DNA of 64,000 nt from Sphingomonas sp. Leaf67 (GCF_001421965.1 NZ_LMLP01000001.1:62001-126000), one strand, 5' to 3'. Counted from the first letter of the stretch, positions 50,647 through 60,273 are shown. Numbers and translations are program-made. Notes: generated by a model from the letters alone, not told the origin.

Positions 50647-52191
50647 ATGAACAAGTTCCTGCGGCTCTGCTGCACCACGGCCGCCCTGGCGATCCCGACG
50701 ATCGGTCATGCCGCCGAATTCGTCGCCGGCGCTCCCGCGACCGAAGCGCAGGCCGCGACCGGCAATGCGCACTCGCCATCGGTTTTCCCCGGCCCCGTGG
50801 CGGACAAGGGCACCGCCCGTCCGGTCGCACAGGAATATCCCAGTACCGGCGTCGGCGACGGTATCACCGCCGGGGGCTACAACCAGTCGCGCTGGGCCGA
50901 GGACTGGAGCAAGTATCGCGATCCCAAGAAGCGCGAGGACATCCTCGACAAGCTGAAATACATTCCGATCGCCGGCGACGACGTCTATCTCACGCTGTCG
51001 GGCGAATTCCGGGCCCGCGTCAACCTGACCACCAATCCCAATTTGCGGGACCGCGAAGCGCAGCGTCAGGATATCTTTCGCGTCGTCGGCGGTGCCGACC
51101 TGCATCTGGGCGACCATGTCCGCGTGTACGGCGAACTGGCGCATGCCGGCATGTCGGGCCGCAATCTGGGCGCGAAGGCCGGGCAGTTGCACAACGACCT
51201 GGTGGTGCAGCAGAGCTTCGTCGACCTGAAGGCGACGGTCGCCAACGTCGACGTCGGCGTGCGCTATGGCCGGCAGACGTTTGCCGACGGCCCGAACCTG
51301 ATGGTGGTGCCGCGCGACAACAACACGATCTTCTTCGTCTATAACGGCGTGCGCGCCTGGGCGAAGGGCGACACGATCCGCGGCGACGTGTTCGATTTCA
51401 AGACGACCCGGCTGGGCGTCGGCGGCACGCGCGACGACATCGTCGACGACAATCGCCGTTTCTCGGGCGCGACCGCCGGGTTCGTGCTGCCCAAGACGTT
51501 CCTCGGCGGATCGAACCTGTATTTCGATCCGTTCGTCTGGCGTCTGCGCAACAGCGCTGCCGTCTGGGGCGGGCGGACCGCGGAGGAAGTCCGCAAATTC
51601 TACGGCCTGCATCTTTATGGTGACACCGGCCCGGTCAATCTCGACTGGACGGTCAATTATCAGGGCGGCGAGTTCAACAACCGTTCGATTTCGGCGTGGT
51701 TGATCCTGATGCAGCAGATGTACAAGGTCGGCAAATCGAAGACCGCGCCGCGCGTCGGCTTCCACTTCGATTACGCCAGCGGCGGCGGTTCCTATGGCAA
51801 CGGTACGTTGAAGACCTCGCTCGCGCCGTTCGGCAACAACATCTACTACAGCTATCAGCTCTATTCGACGCCGACCAACCTGTTCGCGTTCGCGCCGAGC
51901 GTGCAGTTGCAGCCGACCGCCAAACTGCGGCTGGCCGGCGAGTATCAGCTGTCGTGGCGCGACAGCCTGAACGACGCGGTGTACCGCGCCAACGGACAGG
52001 CATTTGCCGGCACGCAGCTGGGCAATTCGCGCAAGATCGCCGACACGATCCGGTTTCAGGCAATCTATACGGTCAGCCCGAGGGTCAGCCTGACGGCGCG
52101 CTACGAGCATCTGATCGCCGGCCCGGCGCTGACCGATGCAAATTACAAGAGTTCCGACTTCGTGGCCGGCTGGGTCAGCTTCCGCTTCTAG
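50647..52191 (+). CDS. Alginate-export-family outer-membrane channel
   Basis: 514 residues. Signal peptide MNKFLRLCCTTAALAIPTIGHAA cleaves near residue 22. The mature chain alternates polar and aromatic residues through about 18 beta strands, with an AlgE-type pattern (LSGEFRARVNLTTNPN, VDVGVRYGRQTFADGPNLMV, FDFKTTRLGVGG), ending in Phe (WVSFRF). It lies 84 bp after dctA with no terminator between, so it probably carries dicarboxylates across the outer membrane rather than alginate. A strong terminator follows. Confidence 0.85.
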   Translation: MNKFLRLCCTTAALAIPTIGHAAEFVAGAPATEAQAATGNAHSPSVFPGPVADKGTARPVAQEYPSTGVGDGITAGGYNQSRWAEDWSKYRDPKKREDILDKLKYIPIAGDDVYLTLSGEFRARVNLTTNPNLRDREAQRQDIFRVVGGADLHLGDHVRVYGELAHAGMSGRNLGAKAGQLHNDLVVQQSFVDLKATVANVDVGVRYGRQTFADGPNLMVVPRDNNTIFFVYNGVRAWAKGDTIRGDVFDFKTTRLGVGGTRDDIVDDNRRFSGATAGFVLPKTFLGGSNLYFDPFVWRLRNSAAVWGGRTAEEVRKFYGLHLYGDTGPVNLDWTVNYQGGEFNNRSISAWLILMQQMYKVGKSKTAPRVGFHFDYASGGGSYGNGTLKTSLAPFGNNIYYSYQLYSTPTNLFAFAPSVQLQPTAKLRLAGEYQLSWRDSLNDAVYRANGQAFAGTQLGNSRKIADTIRFQAIYTVSPRVSLTARYEHLIAGPALTDANYKSSDFVAGWVSFRF

Positions 52192-52209
52192 TTCCCTGGA
52201 GCAACCTCG

Positions 52210-52239
52210 CGCCCCGGCGGATTGCGCCGGGGCGTTTTT
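52210..52239 (+). terminator. Rho-independent terminator
   Basis: Perfect 10-bp stem CGCCCCGGCG / CGCCGGGGCG, five-base loop, T5 run. It follows the channel gene by 18 bp and ends only 26 bp before the malic enzyme start, so malic enzyme must rely on read-through or a promoter overlapping the hairpin. Confidence 0.9.
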
Positions 52240-52264
52240 GTATTCCGATCCGAAGGGCCTGCCG

Positions 52265-53878
52265 ATGTCCCCCGCCGTTCATGCCGCAGCGCGCGCGCTG
52301 CTTGCCGATCCGCTGACCAACAAGGGTACCGCCTTTACCGAGGCCGAGCGCGAGCAGTTTGGGCTGCACGGGCTGCTGCCCCCGCATGTCGGCACGCTCG
52401 ACAGCCAGATCGAGCGGCGGCGCAAGGCGCTGGCCGGGATGCCGGACGACTTTCATCGCTATTCCTTCCTGCGCGAATTGCAGGATTCGAACGAGATCCT
52501 GTTCCACGCGCTGGTCCAGCGCGACCTGCCCGCGATGCTGCCGCTGGTCTATACCCCGACCGTCGGCGAGGGATGCGAGCGGTTCAGCGAGATCTGGCGG
52601 CGACCGCGCGGGCTGTTCCTGTCATGGCCGAACCGGCACCGCATCGCCGACATCCTCGCCGACCCCGCGCTCGATCGGGTAAAGGTGATCGTGGTGAGCG
52701 ATGGCGAACGCATCTTGGGGCTCGGCGATCAGGGCGCGGGCGGCATGGGCATCCCGATCGGGAAGCTGGCGCTCTACACCGCCTGTGCCGGCATCCATCC
52801 GGCGGAAGTGCTGCCGATCCTGCTCGACGTGGGCACCGACAATGCCGAACGGCGCGACGATCCGCTGTATGTCGGCTGGCGCAATCCGCGCATTCGCGGG
52901 GCCGAATATGACGCGTTCGTCGAGGATTTCGTGAGCGCGGTCGCCGAGCGCTTCCCCGGCGTGCTGCTGCAATGGGAGGATTTCGCCGGGCACAACGCCT
53001 ACAAGCTGCTGGAGCGGTATCGGGACCGGCTGTTGAGCTTCAACGACGATATCCAAGGGACCGCCGCCACCGCCGTCGGCACGCTGCTGTCGGCGATCGA
53101 GCGAACCGGCACGCCGCTGACCGAGCAGCGCATCCTGCTGTTCGGGGCGGGGGCGGCCGGATGCGGCATCGCCGACATGCTGTTGCAGGCGCTGCAGGTA
53201 GAGGGGCTGGACGAATCACAGGCGCGGCAACGCATCTGGGCGGTCGATCGCTACGGGTTGATCCTGTCCGACATGGACGATCTGTCGCCGGCACAGCGCG
53301 AACTGGCCCGCGATCCCGACGACGTCGCGGCATGGACACGGACGACCCACGGCGCGATCGACCTGTTCGACACCGTCGCCAACGTCCATCCGACCGTGCT
53401 GATCGGCGCATCGGGCCAGCATGGGGCGTTCAACGAAGCGGTGATCCGCACCATGGCGCAAGCGGTCGAACAGCCGGTGATCTTTCCGCTGTCCAACCCG
53501 GTGTCGCGGGCGGAGGCGCATCCCGACGACCTGCATCGCTGGAGTGCCGGTCGCGCGCTGATCGGCACCGGCAGCCCGTTCGGGGTGGCTGGCGTCACCC
53601 AGGTCAACAACGTCTATATCTTTCCGGGCGTCGGGCTGGGCGCGATCGCCGCGGGCGCGACGAAGATCACCGACACGATGTTCATGGCCGCCGCACGAGC
53701 GCTGGGTGCGATGGGGGGTGAGGACACGTTGCTGCCGCCGATCGAGCGGCTTCGCGACGTGGCGCTCGACATCGCCGTGGTCGTGGCCGAGCAGGCGGTC
53801 CGCGATGGCGTCGCGGCCAAGGGTGCGGCAACCGATCGCGATGCGATCGCGGCCCAGATGTGGACACCGACCTACTGA
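52265..53878 (+). CDS. NAD-dependent malic enzyme
   Basis: 537 residues, the SfcA/MaeA size class. Landmarks: NKGTAFTEAER and LHGLLPPHV at the N-terminus, LVYTPTVGEGCERFSEIWRRPRGLF with the catalytic Tyr, GLGDQGAGGMGIPIGKLALYTA, metal-ligand region FNDDIQGTAA and Rossmann loop GAGAAGCGIADML. It decarboxylates malate to pyruvate and so uses the product of DctA uptake. ATG 52265 after GAAGGG. Confidence 0.95.
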   Translation: MSPAVHAAARALLADPLTNKGTAFTEAEREQFGLHGLLPPHVGTLDSQIERRRKALAGMPDDFHRYSFLRELQDSNEILFHALVQRDLPAMLPLVYTPTVGEGCERFSEIWRRPRGLFLSWPNRHRIADILADPALDRVKVIVVSDGERILGLGDQGAGGMGIPIGKLALYTACAGIHPAEVLPILLDVGTDNAERRDDPLYVGWRNPRIRGAEYDAFVEDFVSAVAERFPGVLLQWEDFAGHNAYKLLERYRDRLLSFNDDIQGTAATAVGTLLSAIERTGTPLTEQRILLFGAGAAGCGIADMLLQALQVEGLDESQARQRIWAVDRYGLILSDMDDLSPAQRELARDPDDVAAWTRTTHGAIDLFDTVANVHPTVLIGASGQHGAFNEAVIRTMAQAVEQPVIFPLSNPVSRAEAHPDDLHRWSAGRALIGTGSPFGVAGVTQVNNVYIFPGVGLGAIAAGATKITDTMFMAAARALGAMGGEDTLLPPIERLRDVALDIAVVVAEQAVRDGVAAKGAATDRDAIAAQMWTPTY

Positions 53879-53983
53879 CGATTCGGGAACCCCGCCGCCC
53901 GCATCGGCTTTCGCTTTCCTGTCGACACCGTCCAGCGCCGGTTCACCTGACCCGGCGCAGAACCGGAACAGAGAGGAACCGAT

Positions 53984-54373
53984 ATGAAGTTGATGCAGAT
54001 CTTTGCCGGGGTCGGCCTAACATTGGCCGGGCTGACCGCTGTGCCCGCCATGGCCGACGCGCACCCGCGCCACCATGCGCAGCGCTATGACGATGGTCCA
54101 CGCGCGCGCGATCAGGATCGCCGCCGATGGGACGACCGCCGTCAGTGGGACAATCGTCGTGGCTGGAACGACCGGCGCGGTCGGGACGATCGCCGCGCAT
54201 GGAACGACCGCGGCCGATGGGACGATCGTCGCGGGGATGGTCGCCGCGATCGTTCGGGATATCGCGGCGAACGGATCATCCATGGCGGATCGCGCGAAGC
54301 CGCCGCGATGGGGGTCCAGTATCGCGGCCCCTGCCGGTACGTGATCCGCAACGGCCGCGAAGTCTGCGGATAA
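53984..54373 (+). CDS. Exported Arg/Asp/Trp-rich repeat protein
   Basis: 129 residues. Signal peptide MKLMQIFAGVGLTLAGLTAVPAMADA. The middle (about 45-85) is a degenerate repeat of the type R-R-x-W-[DN]-[DN]-R, very rich in Arg and Asp; the C-terminal 30 residues (AAAMGVQYRGPCRYVIRNGREVCG) contain two cysteines that could pair. No known domain; reminiscent of small periplasmic RcnB-like proteins but without clear identity. Ribosome site GAGAGGAA. A terminator follows. Confidence 0.75.
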   Translation: MKLMQIFAGVGLTLAGLTAVPAMADAHPRHHAQRYDDGPRARDQDRRRWDDRRQWDNRRGWNDRRGRDDRRAWNDRGRWDDRRGDGRRDRSGYRGERIIHGGSREAAAMGVQYRGPCRYVIRNGREVCG

Positions 54374-54379
54374 GCGACC

Positions 54380-54417
54380 GACCCCTTCCGGCGATGCCGG
54401 GAGGGGTTATTTTTTTG
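54380..54417. terminator. Rho-independent terminator
   Basis: Stem ACCCCTTCCGG / CCGGGAGGGGT (one G-T pair) with a 5-base loop and a T7 run. It ends the repeat-protein gene; its T run also encodes the final Lys codons of the small gene on the other strand. Confidence 0.88.
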
Positions 54418-54607
54418 GCGTGACCCAGACCGATACCGGCACCACGACCTTGCCCGGCGCGGGCTTGCCGACATCGACGCGGTCGGCGGTGACCAGTTCG
54501 CCGGTTTCGAGATTGAACGACGCCCATGGCTTGGGCATGCGGCCGAAGGTCATCTTCTGGATCGGCTGGCCGGTGGTCGAATTCATGATCGTTGCAGTGA
54601 CAGGCAT
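54407..54607 (-). CDS. Small conserved-looking hypothetical protein
   Basis: 66 residues, soluble, no signal. Beta-rich pattern: MPVTATIMNSTTGQPIQKM, ASFNLETGELVTADRV, then GKVVVPVSVWVTPKK. Not recognised. Codon usage on this strand looks more protein-like than the overlapping plus-strand frame. The ribosome site is weak. It overlaps the facing terminator at its 3' end. Confidence 0.5.
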   Translation of the reverse strand: MPVTATIMNSTTGQPIQKMTFGRMPKPWASFNLETGELVTADRVDVGKPAPGKVVVPVSVWVTPKK

Positions 54608-54645
54608 GGGCGGCGGGTAGCCCCTGCCCTGCCCGTCTGTCCAGT

Positions 54646-56853
54646 TCAGAAACGCACGTCCCAGCCCAGCGTGAACGTCCGACCGCGCCCTGCGAAGACG
54701 GCGAAGTTGTCGGTGGGAAGCCGGGTATCGCTGTTATAATCGATATAGAAGCGATCGAAGATGTTCTGGGCGCTCAGCGACACGCCGCCGAACCTGGTCT
54801 GATACCGGATCTGCGCGTCGGTGACGTCATAGCCGCTGAAATTATTATCGGGGTTTGGGTTCGCCTTTCCCCGGAACGTACGCGACAGATAGAATTGCGT
54901 CTGGACGCGCGCGGTGAGCGGACCGTGCGCGACATCTGCGGCAAGGTTCAGCCGATCGGGCGAGATGTTGGTGCCGTCGAGATCGGTGTCGACCACGCCG
55001 TCGCCGGGTGCGCGGTCGCTGTCATAGCGGCCGAGGATATGCGCATAGCCGGTCGAGACGCGCAGCCCCGGTAGCGGGGTCTGTACGGCGAGGCTAACCT
55101 CCAGCCCCTCGATCTCGACGCGCTGGCGCTGGACCTCGAAAATGCCGTTGCCCTGCGCGATCAGCAACTGGCCGCGATCGCTCAACGACCAGAAATAGGT
55201 GGTGCTGGCATCGAGCGGCCCGCGCTTCACCTCGACGCCGACTTCGCGATTGTTCGACACGACCGGCTGGATATCGAGGAAATTGTCCAGCCGGACGTTC
55301 GGCGTGGCGATGGCGCGGGTGATGCGGCCGATATCGGCCATGGTGAAGCCCTGTGCATAGCTGGCATAGGCGCGAACGCCGGTGAAGGGTTCGAAGATCG
55401 CGCCGCCGTTGAACAGCAGGTCGCTGAATTTCGGGCTGCCGCCGGTCACCGCGACCCCGCCATAGGTCGCGACGTTGCGCCCATCATAGGTGTTCGACGC
55501 AAGCGTGCGGAAATCGTCGATGCGGACCCGCACATTTTCCCAGCGCGCCCCGCCGGCCAGACGGACGACCCCGTCGAACAGCTTCAGATTGGCCTGAGCA
55601 AAGGGGGCAAGGCTGCGAAAGTCGGCGGGCGGAACCCAGATGCGGTTCGTCGCGATCAACCGCTGCTCGGTCCGGTCGATCAGCGCGTCGAAGCCGATCG
55701 TCGCTACCAGCGCGTCGAACCCCGGCACGGCGCGCTCGTAGCTCAGCTTCGCCCCCAATTTGCGCGAGCGGTTTTCCGACTGGTCGAACAACGTGCCGAC
55801 CGGCGCCAGTACCGGGTCCTGAAAGGTCGGGGTGAAGGTCACTTCCCCGCCAAAGGTGTCGTGCGTGCGGTTGAAGAAGAACTGGGTGACGAGATTGCCG
55901 CCGAACAGGTCGCTGTCGGTGTAGGACAGCGACAATGCCTCGGCCCGGTTGGCGGCCGGCTTGCCCGGCGGCGACCCGCGCACCGCACTGGTCGGCAGGC
56001 CGGTACGACGGTTGCCGGCGATCGCGACATAATCACCGTCGCCGTTCAGTTCGTAACGATTGGCGATCAGGTCGAGCCGCCCGGTCGCGCCGACCGCGAG
56101 CCCCAGCCGCGCGAAAATATCGGTCGCGCGCGAATCCTGCGTTTCGCCCTGCGTCAGGTTGACGCCGATCCGCCGGTCGCGCGCGTCGTAGAATGCGCCG
56201 CGCCGTTCGTAACTGGCCCCGAATGTCGCGTCAAACCGCCCGGCCTTATACTGGACCAGCCCCGCCGCCTTGCCGCCAAAGCCGTCCTTGTCGAAGTCGT
56301 CGGCGGTCGTGGCCTGCACCAGCGCCCGGCCGGTGACGCCCTCTTCGCGCGGTGCGCCGACCGTCACCTGATTGACGATGCCACCGGTGCCGCCGACACC
56401 CTGCAACGCATTCGATCCATAGATCAGTTCGACGCGATCGATGAAGAAGCCGTCGATGGTGAAGCCGTCGCGGCTGCCGTCGCGCAGCGGCGTCGTCTGC
56501 GGAATGCCGTTGATCGCATAGAGCGGCGAGCGGCCGCGCAGCGTCTCCCCCGCGCCCGATAATTTGCCGCGTGTCGGCGAAAAGCTGGGCGTCAGCGTGG
56601 CGACGGCATCGGTGATGCTGCCCGACAGCGCGATCTGCTGGTCGAGCGCCTGCTTGTCGATCAGGTCGATGGTCAGCGGCAACGCATTGGGCGGCAGGAT
56701 GGTGCGGGCGGCGGTGATGACGATCTCGTCGTCGACCGGTCTCGCGGCGGTCGTGGCCGCTTCCGGTCCCGCTTCCTGTGCGATCACCGGCTGCGGCACC
56801 AGTGCGAGCGCCGCCCCGATCATCCAGCGCGAACGCCGCGTTTCCGACACCAT
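54646..56853 (-). CDS. TonB-dependent receptor, probably siderophore/iron
   Basis: 735 residues. Signal peptide ends near PVIAQ. Plug domain: EIVITAARTILPPNALPLTIDLIDKQALD, then GETLRGRSPLYAINGIPQ and VELIYGSNALQGVGGTGGIVN; a 22-strand barrel ends RTFTLGWDVRF. Size and plug resemble ferric-siderophore receptors. It is divergent from a PepSY-flavodoxin reductase fusion, a partnership known from ferric-siderophore reduction. Start is ATG 56853; three ATG codons lie in tandem and the third has the best distance from GGGGGAA. Confidence 0.9.
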   Translation of the reverse strand: MVSETRRSRWMIGAALALVPQPVIAQEAGPEAATTAARPVDDEIVITAARTILPPNALPLTIDLIDKQALDQQIALSGSITDAVATLTPSFSPTRGKLSGAGETLRGRSPLYAINGIPQTTPLRDGSRDGFTIDGFFIDRVELIYGSNALQGVGGTGGIVNQVTVGAPREEGVTGRALVQATTADDFDKDGFGGKAAGLVQYKAGRFDATFGASYERRGAFYDARDRRIGVNLTQGETQDSRATDIFARLGLAVGATGRLDLIANRYELNGDGDYVAIAGNRRTGLPTSAVRGSPPGKPAANRAEALSLSYTDSDLFGGNLVTQFFFNRTHDTFGGEVTFTPTFQDPVLAPVGTLFDQSENRSRKLGAKLSYERAVPGFDALVATIGFDALIDRTEQRLIATNRIWVPPADFRSLAPFAQANLKLFDGVVRLAGGARWENVRVRIDDFRTLASNTYDGRNVATYGGVAVTGGSPKFSDLLFNGGAIFEPFTGVRAYASYAQGFTMADIGRITRAIATPNVRLDNFLDIQPVVSNNREVGVEVKRGPLDASTTYFWSLSDRGQLLIAQGNGIFEVQRQRVEIEGLEVSLAVQTPLPGLRVSTGYAHILGRYDSDRAPGDGVVDTDLDGTNISPDRLNLAADVAHGPLTARVQTQFYLSRTFRGKANPNPDNNFSGYDVTDAQIRYQTRFGGVSLSAQNIFDRFYIDYNSDTRLPTDNFAVFAGRGRTFTLGWDVRF

Positions 56854-56904
56854 CATCATTTCCCCCGCGCAACAATTGACCTCATCTTGCGCGGCCGCTA
56901 TCGC

Positions 56905-56920
56905 GATCAATTATCAATAG
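56905..56920. promoter_or_regulatory. A+T-rich site in a divergent iron-gene control region, possible Fur box
   Basis: On the minus strand it reads CTATTGATAATTGATC, with two TTGAT/TGATAAT-like units resembling half of a Fur box, in the 76-bp gap between receptor and reductase starts. The match is partial. Confidence 0.3.
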
Positions 56921-56929
56921 CAAGCGCAG

Positions 56930-59386
56930 ATGAGCGAACCATCGATGATCCGCACCGTATTGTTCCAGCTTCACTGGTTCCTCGGGATCACCGCCGGGCT
57001 GGTGCTGGCGGTGATGGGCGTGACCGGCGCGTCGCTCAGCTTCGAGCCGGAAATCCTTGCCGCGCTGAACCGGGATCGGCCGGTTGCCGCTGGTACGCGG
57101 CTGTCGGGGCCGGTGCTGGCGGAGCGGTTTGCGGCGCAGAAGCCGGGGGCGACGATCACGCGGCTGACCGTGCCCCCCGATTCCAGCGAGCCGACGCTGG
57201 TCGGCTATACGCTGCCCGGATCGAAGGAACGACATGTCGAACGGATCGACCCCGCGACCGGGCGACTGACGGGCACGCTCAAGGGAAGCGCCGTGTTCGA
57301 GATGATGGAGGACCTGCACCGTTGGCTGGCGCTGCCCGACGACGGCGACGGTATCGGTCGGCAGATTACCGGTTTCTCGGCGATCGCGTTGATCTATTTC
57401 GCGCTTTCCGGCCTGTATCTGCGCTGGCCGAAACGCCCGCTCGACTGGCGCAACTGGTTCGTGCTCGACCTGCGGAAGACCGGGCGAAACCTGTACCGCG
57501 CGCTCCACGCCGTCGTCGGCGGCTGGGTACTGGTCTTCTACCTTATCAGCGGGCTGACCGGGCTGTGGTGGTCCTATGACTGGTATCGCGACGGGGTGAA
57601 GGCGATGCTGGTCGCGCAGGTCGCCGAGAACAAGCCGGTCAAGGGCGCGAAGGCGGACCTCTCGCTGGCATGGTGGGGGTTCGAACGCGCGACCGAAGGC
57701 CGCCGGTACGACCGCATCATCGCGAGCGTCCGCGACAACCAGGTGCAGTTCCGCGCGAAACTGCCCGGTGCGCGGCACGACCGGGTGACCGACGAACTCA
57801 CCATCGACGGGACCAGCGGGGCAGTGGTGTCGGCCACGCCCTACGCCATGCGGACCGTCGGCGAGGATATCGTCACCAGCGTCTATGAACTGCATCGTGG
57901 TGCCTATTTCGGGGTCGCCGGGCGTATCGCGATCCTGCTCGCGAGCCTGTCGATGCCGTTGTTCACCATCACCGGCTTCCTGCTCTATTTCGCGCGACGG
58001 CGGCGCAAGGCCGCGCTGGCGGCGGTCGTCGGCGATACGTCCGACCGGCCGGTCGCGGAGGCGACGACCCTCGTCGCCTATGCCAGCCAGACCGGATCGG
58101 CCGAACGGCTCGCCCGGTTGACCGCCGAGGCCCTGCCCGCCGCCGCCGCGCTGCCGATCGCCGCGCTCGACGATGCGGCGCTGGCACGGGTGAAGCGACT
58201 GTTCGTGATCGCCAGCACCTATGGCGAAGGCGAACCGCCGGACACTGCACGCGGTTTCGCGCGTGTGCTCGATCGCGCTGCCCCCGATCTGTCGCACCTC
58301 GAATACGCCGTAATGGCACTGGGCGACCGCGAATATGCCGAGTTTTGCGCGTTCGGCCACCGGGTCGATCGCTGGCTGCACGACAGCGGCGCGACCCGGC
58401 TGTTCGATGCGGTCGAGGCCGATGGCGAGGATGCCGATGCGCAGCGCCATTGGCAACGGCAGCTGGCGGGTCTGGGCGCGCGGACCGATCAGCCCGACTG
58501 GGCACCGGCGGCGATGGGGCAATGGCGGCTGGTCGAACGGCGACTGCTCAACCCGGGCAGCAGCGGCGGGGAAGCATGGCATATCGCGCTCGAACCGGTC
58601 GGCGCGACGGTCGACTGGATGCCGGGCGATATCGTCGAGATCGTCCCGCAACAGGATGCCCGCAGGGTCGATGCCTTTGTGAGCGCAGCGGGGATCGCGG
58701 ATACGCCGGAGATGCGGGTGTTGCTGATGACGCGCATTCTCCCCGAGGCGGCGGATGCCGATGTCGCGACGCTCAAGCCGATCGGGCACCGCGAATATTC
58801 GATCGCATCGATCGCGGGATCGGGCCGGGTCGAATTGATCGTACGGCGCTGTCCCGCGACCGATGGCTTTGACGGTCTGGGATCGGGGTGGCTGTGCCAC
58901 GGCGCCACGCTGGGCGGGACGATCGCGGCACGGGTTCGGGCGAACCCGGCCTTCCATCCGCCACGCGACGCGGCGACCCCGCTGGTGTTGATCGGCAACG
59001 GCACCGGGCTGGCCGGGCTGCTCGCCCATGTGCGGCATCGTGCGATACAGGGTGGCGGGCCGGTGTCGCTCTATTGGGGCGAGCGGCAGGCCGCGCACGA
59101 CGATTTCCACGCGGTCGAACGGCAGGCGCTGGTCGACCGGGGCGTATTGACGCGGTCGATCGCGACCTGGTCCCGCGATCCGGGCGGCCCTCGTTATGTC
59201 CAGGACGCAGTCGCGGCAAACGCGCCGGCGATCGCCGCGGCGGTCGCGACCGGAGCGGCGATCTATGTCTGCGGCAGCGTGCAGGGCATGGCCCCGGCGG
59301 TCCATACCGCGCTGGCGACGATCCTCGGCGAAACGATGGTCGAGGCGATGCTGGAAGAAGGACGCTATCGCCGCGACATCTACTGA
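56930..59386 (+). CDS. PepSY membrane domain - flavodoxin - FAD/NADPH reductase fusion
   Basis: 818 residues. PepSY-associated membrane part: spans near 10-32, 145-165, 190-213 and 330-353 with conserved His (FQLHWFLG, DLHRWL, RALHAVVGGW, ELHRGAYFG) that may hold heme. Then a flavodoxin domain at 380-500 (FMN loop ASQTGSAE 385-392) and a sulfite-reductase-like FAD/NADPH unit: REYSIAS 621-627, GNGTGLAG 689-696, ending RDIY. It would carry NADPH electrons through FAD, FMN and heme across the inner membrane, probably to reduce ferric siderophores taken up by the divergent receptor. ATG 56930; ribosome site weak. Confidence 0.92.
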   Translation: MSEPSMIRTVLFQLHWFLGITAGLVLAVMGVTGASLSFEPEILAALNRDRPVAAGTRLSGPVLAERFAAQKPGATITRLTVPPDSSEPTLVGYTLPGSKERHVERIDPATGRLTGTLKGSAVFEMMEDLHRWLALPDDGDGIGRQITGFSAIALIYFALSGLYLRWPKRPLDWRNWFVLDLRKTGRNLYRALHAVVGGWVLVFYLISGLTGLWWSYDWYRDGVKAMLVAQVAENKPVKGAKADLSLAWWGFERATEGRRYDRIIASVRDNQVQFRAKLPGARHDRVTDELTIDGTSGAVVSATPYAMRTVGEDIVTSVYELHRGAYFGVAGRIAILLASLSMPLFTITGFLLYFARRRRKAALAAVVGDTSDRPVAEATTLVAYASQTGSAERLARLTAEALPAAAALPIAALDDAALARVKRLFVIASTYGEGEPPDTARGFARVLDRAAPDLSHLEYAVMALGDREYAEFCAFGHRVDRWLHDSGATRLFDAVEADGEDADAQRHWQRQLAGLGARTDQPDWAPAAMGQWRLVERRLLNPGSSGGEAWHIALEPVGATVDWMPGDIVEIVPQQDARRVDAFVSAAGIADTPEMRVLLMTRILPEAADADVATLKPIGHREYSIASIAGSGRVELIVRRCPATDGFDGLGSGWLCHGATLGGTIAARVRANPAFHPPRDAATPLVLIGNGTGLAGLLAHVRHRAIQGGGPVSLYWGERQAAHDDFHAVERQALVDRGVLTRSIATWSRDPGGPRYVQDAVAANAPAIAAAVATGAAIYVCGSVQGMAPAVHTALATILGETMVEAMLEEGRYRRDIY

Positions 59387-59393
59387 TTGCCGG

Positions 59394-59768
59394 TCAGTGG
59401 CGATGCTCGCGGCGCAACCGGTAGCGGCCATCGGCATAGTCGTCGAACAACCCGGTGATCGCCGGATGATCGACCGGCTCCTCGCTGTCGTCGGCGATCA
59501 GATTCTGCTGGCTGACATAGGCGACATAGCTCGCCTCGGCGTTTTCGGCGAGCAGGTGGTAGAAGGGCTGGTCCTTGCGCGGGCGCGCTTCGGCGGGGAT
59601 CGACTGGTACCATTCCTCGCTGTTGGCGAAGATCGGGTCGATATCGAAAACGACCCCGCGAAAGTCGAACAGACGGTGGCGCACGACGTCGCCGATCGAA
59701 AAACGGGCATGGGCGACCGGCGGCAACGGCGTGCCGAGGTCGAGCGAGGGGGAGGACGGGGCCTTCAT
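59394..59768 (-). CDS. hspQ: Heat shock protein HspQ (YccV-like)
   Basis: 124 residues. The HspQ/YccV domain runs from ARFSIGDVVRHRLFDFRGVVFDIDPIF (about 20-47) through QPFYHLLAENAEASYVAYVSQQNL. In enterobacteria HspQ modulates Lon and was first known for binding hemimethylated DNA. Start ATG 59768 removes a non-conserved extension. Convergent with the reductase fusion; 7 bp between stops. Confidence 0.92.
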   Translation of the reverse strand: MKAPSSPSLDLGTPLPPVAHARFSIGDVVRHRLFDFRGVVFDIDPIFANSEEWYQSIPAEARPRKDQPFYHLLAENAEASYVAYVSQQNLIADDSEEPVDHPAITGLFDDYADGRYRLRREHRH

Positions 59769-59900
59769 GCGAAATAATCTAGGTCCGATGTGCGATTGCA
59801 GCAAGGAGGCGCTTGCAAGTCTCGAATCCTTGGGCTAACCGGCCTCCCTCGCTGACCACCGTGCCGCGCTGACCTGCGGCATGGAGCGAGAAACCTCTGC

Positions 59901-59990
<90 letters not shown>

Positions 59991-60273
59991 GATGCCTTCC
60001 GTGCGAAGCGCGTCGCGATGAAGCCGCCCGGATGGGCGGCGCTTCCTTTCCTACCCATCGTCTGTCCGTCGCGCCGCGCGACCGGAGTTGGTCCGACCGC
60101 AGATGTCTGTCGATCGCCGCGACGATCGCCCGCGGTAGCTTCCGGTTCGGCGCAGCTTCGCGATCCGACAGGTGACCAAAAGTTCATGCCATGCTCACCG
60201 CCCCGCCCGGACGGCGGGGCTAAGCGGCAGGTCATGGCCGTAGTGTGCGGCCGGTGCAGTCAGGGTCGACCGT

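Noticed and set aside
54420..54620. Plus-strand 66-codon frame overlapping the small hypothetical gene
   Set aside because: Starts inside or just after a terminator hairpin and has less protein-like composition than the minus-strand frame.
56882..59437. 851-codon minus-strand frame opposite the reductase fusion
   Set aside because: Antisense shadow; the plus strand has clear FMN, FAD and NADPH motifs.
60023..60040. Hairpin after tRNA-Ser as a terminator
   Set aside because: Seven-bp stem GCCGCCC/GGGCGGC without a proper T run; too weak to call.
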